A stretch of DNA of 64,000 nt, taken from NCBI GenBank assembly GCA_963756115.1, contig CAVWMN010000002.1:62001-126000 (forward strand), in the 5' to 3' direction. Under the pieces are notes generated by a model, which was not told where the DNA came from, made no database searches, and saw nothing but the letters and a program-made list of their open reading frames with translations. The translations under genes were made by a program, and so were the position numbers. Below are positions 59,065-64,000 of the stretch, in pieces. How positions within the stretch are numbered: the first letter of the stretch is position 1; every line of letters begins with the position of its first letter. Source of the DNA: JTS-RE37 sp963756115 (GTDB lineage: Bacteria > Bacteroidota > Bacteroidia > Flavobacteriales > Flavobacteriaceae).

Positions 59065-61590
59065 ATGAAAAATATCCTGTTACTGCTGCTGTTTTCAGTC
59101 TTTCAACCCCTTACTGCCCAGGCTCCCCCTGATCTCAGTTATTATCTTCCGAAAGGGGTCAGTTATGACGAAAATATCCCCAGGCCCGCTGAAATCATTG
59201 GTCATGAAGTAGGGGAATGGCATATTACGCATGACAAACTGATGTACTACATGCAGACCCTGGCCGCTGCAAGCGACCGGATCACCCTGGAAAACAGGGG
59301 GACCACTTTTGAAGGACGGCCTGTTTTATTGTTAACTGTTACATCCCCCAAAAACCATGGCAACCTGGAACAGATACGGCAGGACCACCTCGCCCTTTCT
59401 GAAAAGAACGGGAGTGACCCTGCATTGGAAACAATGCCGATAGTGGTCTACCAGGGTTTTTCAATACATGGTAATGAGCCCAGTGGAGCCAATGCCGGAT
59501 TGGCTTATGCCTATTACCTGGCAGCTGCACAAGGCCCTGAAATTGAAGAGATGCTGGAAAATATGGTCATCCTAATGGACCCTTCCTTTAATCCGGATGG
59601 CCTTCAAAGGTTTGCATACTGGGCGAATACCAATAAAAGTATCCAGTTGAATGCTGACAATAACGAAAGGGAATACCATGAGGTTTGGCCCGGGGGAAGG
59701 ACCAATCATTACTGGTTTGACATGAACCGGGACTGGCTTCCGGTGCAGCTTCCGGAGAGCCGGGCAAGGATAAAGACCTTCCACAAATGGCTCCCCAATA
59801 TCCTGACAGATCACCATGAAATGGGTACGAATGCCACCTTCTTTTTCCAACCCGGCGAACCTTCCCGGGTCCATCCGCTTACCCCTAAATTAAATCAGGA
59901 ACTAACTGCAGAGATCGGGACTTACCACGCCAAAGCACTGGATGATATTGGCTCCCTCTATTATTCGGAGGAAAATTATGACGATTACTACTATGGAAAG
60001 GGATCAACTTTCCCGGACGTCAATGGAAGCATCGGCATATTATTTGAACAGGCAAGTTCGCGGGGACATGTACAGGAAAGCGAAAACGGGTTGCTAACCT
60101 TTCCGTTTACCATACGGAACCAATTTACAGCAGCACTGTCAACCCTTGAAGCAGCCCGTAATATGCGCACTAAAATATTGGCGTACCAACGCGAATTCTA
60201 TAAGGGGGTCCGCAGCGATGCACAAAAAAGCAAGACAAAAGCCATTGTTTTCGGGGATAGCAAGGACGCTGCAAAAACATGGCACCTGGCAGAGATCCTG
60301 GAACGGCAGCATATCCGGTTCAACGAGCTGGCCGGCGATGCAGTCATCAATGGGAAATCATTTACAAAGGGACATAGTTATGTAGTACCCACGGACCAGA
60401 AAAACTACAGCCTCATACAGGCGATGTTTGAAAAAAGGACCACTTTTACAGACAGCCTCTTCTATGACATATCCGGATGGACCTTCCCGCTTGCATTTAA
60501 TGTGGATTATGCTGAACTGCCATCCATGGCAAATGCCGGGGAAACCATCACCGAATTAAAGTCGCTTACCGGCTCCGTATCAGGACCTTCAGCGTATGCC
60601 TACCTTTTTGAATGGCATGAATATTATACGCCTAAAGCCCTAAACAGGATACTCAATAAAGGGATTCGGGCCAAGGTGGCGAAATCCCCTTTTACATTGA
60701 ATGGCAGGAAGTATGATTATGGAAGCGTTATGATACCGGTCAAAAACCAGGAGCTGGCTGGGGGGGAGCTGCATCAGTTCCTGCAGGAGGTAGCGATGGA
60801 TAATTATTTGGATATCGTCTCGGTAGGCACTGGTGCGGCGATCGGGATCGATCTGGGCAGCAGTGATTTCGACCCGGTAAATAAACAGAAGGTAGCCCTT
60901 TTGGTGGGAAATGGTATCCGGGCCAGTGATGCAGGAGAGATATGGCACTTGTTCGATACACGTTATGATATGCAGATCACAAAGATCGATACGGAGTATT
61001 TTAAAAACAGCGATATCAGCAGTTATACCGATATTATCATACCCAACTCCTGGGGAAGTTCTGCCCTTGATAAGAAAGATGCAGAAAAATTGCAGGTATG
61101 GATAAAGGCCGGCGGCACTTTAATTGGCTATACCGGGGTGGCCAACTGGGCGGATAAGAACGAGCTGGTAAAACTGCAATTCAAAAAAGATTCCCTGGTT
61201 GCCCGGAATATATCGTATGAGCAGCGTCAGGATTTCCTGGGTGCACAGGAGACCGGAGGTGCCATCTTTGAAGCTAAGCTGGATCGTTCGCACCCTATTA
61301 ACTTTGGTTATAAGAATGACAGGCTCGCCCTTTTCAGAAACTCGAATGTTTACCTGGAACCGGACAAGGACAGCTATAATAATCCAATTCAATATACAGA
61401 TAACCCATTGCTTAGCGGTTATATTTCCGAAGAGAATGCCCAGCTGATCAAAAACAGCGTCCCTTTTACGGCAAAGCGGGTTGGAAAAGGCCGTGTGATC
61501 CTCTTTACGGATAACACCAATTTCAGGGCTTTCTGGTACGGAACCAACAAACTCCTTATGAATGCCATCTTTTTTGGACACATGATGTAG
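59065..61590 (+). CDS. M14 family zinc carboxypeptidase, large secreted form
   Basis: 841 residues with a signal peptide (MKNILLLLLFSVFQPLTAQ). Residues about 50-360 form the M14 domain: the first Zn ligands are in FSIHGNEPSG (His and Glu), the second His is in DHHEMG, and NPDGLQRFAYW and DMNRDWLP are the usual substrate-pocket blocks. The C-terminal region (about 590-841) resembles a class I glutamine amidotransferase/DJ-1-like fold with IIPNSWGSSALDKKDAEKLQVWIKAGGTLIGYTG. Such two-domain M14 proteins are widespread in Bacteroidota and are presumed to be envelope or extracellular peptidases. Single gene. Confidence 0.92.
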   Translation: MKNILLLLLFSVFQPLTAQAPPDLSYYLPKGVSYDENIPRPAEIIGHEVGEWHITHDKLMYYMQTLAAASDRITLENRGTTFEGRPVLLLTVTSPKNHGNLEQIRQDHLALSEKNGSDPALETMPIVVYQGFSIHGNEPSGANAGLAYAYYLAAAQGPEIEEMLENMVILMDPSFNPDGLQRFAYWANTNKSIQLNADNNEREYHEVWPGGRTNHYWFDMNRDWLPVQLPESRARIKTFHKWLPNILTDHHEMGTNATFFFQPGEPSRVHPLTPKLNQELTAEIGTYHAKALDDIGSLYYSEENYDDYYYGKGSTFPDVNGSIGILFEQASSRGHVQESENGLLTFPFTIRNQFTAALSTLEAARNMRTKILAYQREFYKGVRSDAQKSKTKAIVFGDSKDAAKTWHLAEILERQHIRFNELAGDAVINGKSFTKGHSYVVPTDQKNYSLIQAMFEKRTTFTDSLFYDISGWTFPLAFNVDYAELPSMANAGETITELKSLTGSVSGPSAYAYLFEWHEYYTPKALNRILNKGIRAKVAKSPFTLNGRKYDYGSVMIPVKNQELAGGELHQFLQEVAMDNYLDIVSVGTGAAIGIDLGSSDFDPVNKQKVALLVGNGIRASDAGEIWHLFDTRYDMQITKIDTEYFKNSDISSYTDIIIPNSWGSSALDKKDAEKLQVWIKAGGTLIGYTGVANWADKNELVKLQFKKDSLVARNISYEQRQDFLGAQETGGAIFEAKLDRSHPINFGYKNDRLALFRNSNVYLEPDKDSYNNPIQYTDNPLLSGYISEENAQLIKNSVPFTAKRVGKGRVILFTDNTNFRAFWYGTNKLLMNAIFFGHMM

Positions 61591-61649
61591 GTTTCAAGTG
61601 ACCCTGTGCCGGGCTGATCATACGGTTGTCCCTAAAAATACGAGGTGGT

Positions 61650-62012
61650 TCAGGAAACGTCTGTCTCCTGTGAAAGCCGGAATTGTACGATCCTGGAAAT
61701 CAGGTCGATGGGCATAGGTTCCCCCAGGGGGAACTGTATGGACCCCTTTCCGGTCTTATAAGCTGCCAGTTCTTTCTTAAAAGCTTCCGCTGCAAGCGGC
61801 GTGGGATACAAACCGATATGGTTCTTAAATCCGGCAAAATGTACCAGGTTCCTGCCCAGGTATTTAAAAGTGGGGATACCGTAGCTGATCGTTTCCTCGG
61901 CCATTGGGGCCAACTTGCGAATGGTATACCGAACCGTTTCCAGATCATTCCTGACGGGTTCCGGAAATCCGGCGATATAGGCATCAATGGTTACAGGTTT
62001 TGAAGTTGCCAT
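61650..62012 (-). CDS. DUF1801 domain protein
   Basis: 120 residues from ATG 62010-62012; an in-frame Met 13 codons upstream would overlap the preceding gene. The DUF1801 domain is clear: TIDAYIAGFPEPVRNDLETVR to AEETISYGIPTFKYLGRNLVHFAGFKNHIGLYP and AYKTGKGSIQFPLGEPMP. These small proteins are YdhG-like and their function is unknown. It begins four bases after the stop of the PhnB-like gene, so the two are an operon, a common pairing in bacteria. Confidence 0.88.
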   Translation of the reverse strand: MATSKPVTIDAYIAGFPEPVRNDLETVRYTIRKLAPMAEETISYGIPTFKYLGRNLVHFAGFKNHIGLYPTPLAAEAFKKELAAYKTGKGSIQFPLGEPMPIDLISRIVQFRLSQETDVS

Positions 62013-62016
62013 CGGT

Positions 62017-62862
62017 TTATTCCGCGGATTGAAGGAGTTTATCGATTTCAAATTTCTTCATTTTCAGGAAGGCCTGCATTACATCCCCGGCCTTTTTAGG
62101 ATCGCTCATGAGTTTGGGCAGGATGGCGGGAACTACCTGCCATGAAAATCCAAATTTGTCCTTTAACCACCCGCACCGGCCTTCACTCCCGCCTTGGGAT
62201 AGTTCAGACCAGTAATAATCGATCTCCTCCTGGGATTCACATGCTATCACGATGGATATGCCCTCCGTAAAGGAAAGATCAGGGAAGTGACCGCTGTCCA
62301 TCAGAATAAAATTTTGTCCGAGCAGATCGAATTGGGCATGGGCAATTTTGCCGGCTTGCAGGGTATCTGAATCCGGGTATTTGTAAATGAAGGGCTTGCC
62401 AGATGATTTAAAAACCTTTGAATAGTATTTCAATGCTTCTCCGCCCTTCCCAAATTCCTCCCCGGCGAACATCAAAGCCGGGATGATATGCTGTCCAAAA
62501 GCAGAAGGATCACCCAGGGTCAGTTGCCATGAAACCCCAAAGCGATCCTCAACCCATCCATACCGGGGGCTCCATTCATAGGAATCGATGGGCATCATTA
62601 TTTTACCCTTTTCGGAAAGTCGTTCCCATGCATTGTCCAATGCCGCTTCAGATCCAAAGATCGCATAAAAGGAAACGGTAGGATTGGGTTTGTAATTCGG
62701 GCCCCCGTTCAAACCCATAAACCGGACACCGGCCAGTTCAAAATCAACTACCATCGGCGTATCGGCCGTAATTCTTGAATCCGGCAAGAGCGTAGTGTAC
62801 AATGACGCTGCATCCGCAGCATTGCCATCAAACCAGATACAGGGATAAATTTTATGTGTCAT
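62017..62862 (-). CDS. Tandem PhnB-like (VOC superfamily) protein
   Basis: 281 residues with two similar glyoxalase/PhnB-type domains (about 1-125 and 130-270). Domain 1 opens KIYPCIWFDGNAADAASLYTTLLPDS and has WVEDRFGVSWQLTLG. Domain 2 has PALMFAGEEFGKGGEALKYYSKVF and GWLKDKFGFSWQVVP. Annotated relatives are called '3-demethylubiquinone-9 3-methyltransferase'-type, but the structural family is the VOC fold without a methyltransferase domain, so that name is not reliable. It is the first gene of an operon with DUF1801. Function unknown. Confidence 0.9.
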   Translation of the reverse strand: MTHKIYPCIWFDGNAADAASLYTTLLPDSRITADTPMVVDFELAGVRFMGLNGGPNYKPNPTVSFYAIFGSEAALDNAWERLSEKGKIMMPIDSYEWSPRYGWVEDRFGVSWQLTLGDPSAFGQHIIPALMFAGEEFGKGGEALKYYSKVFKSSGKPFIYKYPDSDTLQAGKIAHAQFDLLGQNFILMDSGHFPDLSFTEGISIVIACESQEEIDYYWSELSQGGSEGRCGWLKDKFGFSWQVVPAILPKLMSDPKKAGDVMQAFLKMKKFEIDKLLQSAE

Positions 62863-63029
62863 GTCAGGTGCGCTTTGGGTGGCTGAGCCTTTCCCGGGGA
62901 TGAAAGAGCAAAACCGGTTACGAACTTTAAAGATAGTGCCAAAACCATAATCCTGAGGTATGTAATTACGACAAGTTAGCGGGCTGATTGCGGCAGGTGA
63001 TTACCCTAACAGCAGGACTGAAAGTAGGT

Positions 63030-64000
63030 TCAGGCCAGCTTAACGTAGACCAGGTTAAAAAGGAATAGGCCCATAACAATACCCAGGGCAGTGAGGTACC
63101 CCAATAGCGTACCCATCGTGAACAGCAGCAGGAGATAATAAAGCGGAAATGCCATGAACGCATATAAAAACCGGTAGGTACTCCTGAATTCCGGTTCAGG
63201 CACCTTTTTTGAAACAAAGGTCCGCCAGGGCCAGAGCAACGGAAAGTTAAGGATGGCAAACACAGATGCCCTCAGGTAGGTGCATTTGTTACGCGATACG
63301 CCATCCCTGTTAAATTGCATTTGTGGCATATGGCGGATCCATTCATTGACCTTCTTTGGTTCCAGGTAATTGGCCCCATGCCTGTTCAATTTCTCCAGGA
63401 TTTCTTCATAATTATCCACATCCCCGATATGGGTTGTCAGTTCTTTCAAGGCTTCAGCCACCTTTTCTTTAGAAGTCCGAATGAAGGCAGATTCGTTACC
63501 CGAATCAAAAATTTCCTGTACCGGGATATCGGCTCCGAAATAAAAGGCGGCACTATCCGGGAACGCTGCAGCATCCTGGTAATTGATACCTACCGGGACC
63601 AAACGGATATCGAGCTGGGGATGCCGTTCCAGGCTGGTTAGTATGATACGTGTAAATCCCTTGCTCAAAGGCCGGATTCGCCGCGCGAGATTATGGTTAC
63701 CCTCCGGGAAAACGAGGATTGCCTGGTTATTTTCCAATAAGGCTGCACATTGTCCAAAGGTCAGTGAGTTCTTACTAAGCTCACGGATCCCATCCCGGAT
63801 GCGATAGATAGGGAGCATCCGTAACAGTTTGAAAAAGGAACGGAGGCCAGCGAAACGGAATACATCGGAGCGTGTCAGGAAATAAGGACTTCGATTGGAG
63901 GATACGGCAACCAGCAGGGCATCGAGCAGCGCATTTTGGTGGTTGGCCAGCATCAGTACCGGTTTTTTTTTAGGAATGGCATCTAGTCCATACATGTCAA
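63030..64000 (-). CDS. Lysophospholipid acyltransferase family protein (5' end beyond the window)
   Basis: The reading frame is open to the right edge, so the N-terminus is missing; the first visible Met is probably internal because the catalytic motif follows within 20 residues. PlsC motifs: LMLANHQNALLDALL (NHx4D acyltransferase site) and ILVFPEGNHNLARR. C-terminal hydrophobic helices (FPLYYLLLLFTMGTLLGYL and IVMGLFLFNLVYV) anchor it in the membrane. It transfers acyl groups to lysophospholipids or glycerol-3-phosphate-type acceptors. The gap of about 167 bases to the PhnB-like gene suggests it is separate. Confidence 0.88.
   Translation of the reverse strand, partial: DMYGLDAIPKKKPVLMLANHQNALLDALLVAVSSNRSPYFLTRSDVFRFAGLRSFFKLLRMLPIYRIRDGIRELSKNSLTFGQCAALLENNQAILVFPEGNHNLARRIRPLSKGFTRIILTSLERHPQLDIRLVPVGINYQDAAAFPDSAAFYFGADIPVQEIFDSGNESAFIRTSKEKVAEALKELTTHIGDVDNYEEILEKLNRHGANYLEPKKVNEWIRHMPQMQFNRDGVSRNKCTYLRASVFAILNFPLLWPWRTFVSKKVPEPEFRSTYRFLYAFMAFPLYYLLLLFTMGTLLGYLTALGIVMGLFLFNLVYVKLA

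Overview
The window looks like a chromosomal segment of a marine Flavobacteriaceae bacterium (phylum Bacteroidota). Four genes carry type IX secretion sorting domains of the gliding-motility (type B) kind. Many genes are preceded by the Bacteroidota -7 element TAnnTTTG. There are several family-typical hypothetical genes (DUF5606, DUF5916, DUF3276, DUF1573 next to yajC, single-repeat DUF1456), and nusB has the long Bacteroidota form. No tRNA, rRNA, CRISPR array, insertion sequence or prophage was recognised. Both edges cut genes: a DUF302 C-terminus at the left and an acyltransferase at the right.

Layout. 1-6.3 kb: DUF302 end, a DUF5916 outer-membrane-type protein, a PhyH dioxygenase, a secreted SGNH hydrolase, a GH20 hexosaminidase lipoprotein and an SRPBCC protein. 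6.3-9.7 kb: a very large TolB-propeller amidohydrolase. 9.8-12.4 kb: DUF5606, def, ruvX and divergent dapD. 12.5-17.6 kb: a surface-glycan cluster with a GT9 heptosyltransferase, a GT4-GT2 fusion, a GT2 paralogous to the second half of that fusion, and a rhamnosyltransferase-type GT2. 17.6-23.7 kb: TsaC/Sua5-type protein, CCA-adding enzyme, ctaA, a pRiA4b ORF-3-like protein, a nucleoid-associated protein and an unnamed protein with kinase-like motifs. 23.8-25.6 kb: an ABC-2 transporter pair. 25.6-33.1 kb: four T9SS type B secreted proteins in tandem, the last three being clear duplicates. 33.1-40.1 kb: uvrB, hsp20, a TerB-like protein, DUF1456, two paralogous small periplasmic proteins, sucC and a LON-domain protein. 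40.2-45 kb: lysA, a thioredoxin-like protein, an MFS transporter with a C-terminal frameshift, and guaB. 45-47.4 kb: a three-gene operon of porin, FMN-binding protein and four-TM protein preceded by two nearly identical 23-bp operator-like palindromes. 47.5-54.6 kb: HMG-CoA lyase, LysE exporter, Dabb protein, pyrD, a small secreted protein, pepT, a YdeI-type protein and a Tat-type Gfo/Idh/MocA oxidoreductase. 54.7-64 kb: yajC, DUF1573 and nusB; then an ABC exporter, DUF3276, an M14 peptidase, DUF1801, a double PhnB-like protein and the acyltransferase.

Most of the window is core metabolism and information processing: lysine/diaminopimelate (dapD, lysA), nucleotides (guaB, pyrD), TCA (sucC), heme A (ctaA), protein maturation and tRNA (def, CCA enzyme, Sua5) and repair (uvrB, ruvX). 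The most system-like novelty is the 45.0-47.5 kb operon. Its putative covalently flavinylated protein, its four-helix membrane partner with conserved-looking histidines, and its outer-membrane barrel suggest an extracytoplasmic electron-transfer or metal-reduction module under a metal-type repressor; this is inference. Other points of interest are the protein with kinase-like motifs at 22.6-23.7 kb, the T9SS adhesin-like triplication, the glycosyltransferase fusion and duplication, and paired small periplasmic proteins whose upstream regions carry octamer repeats.
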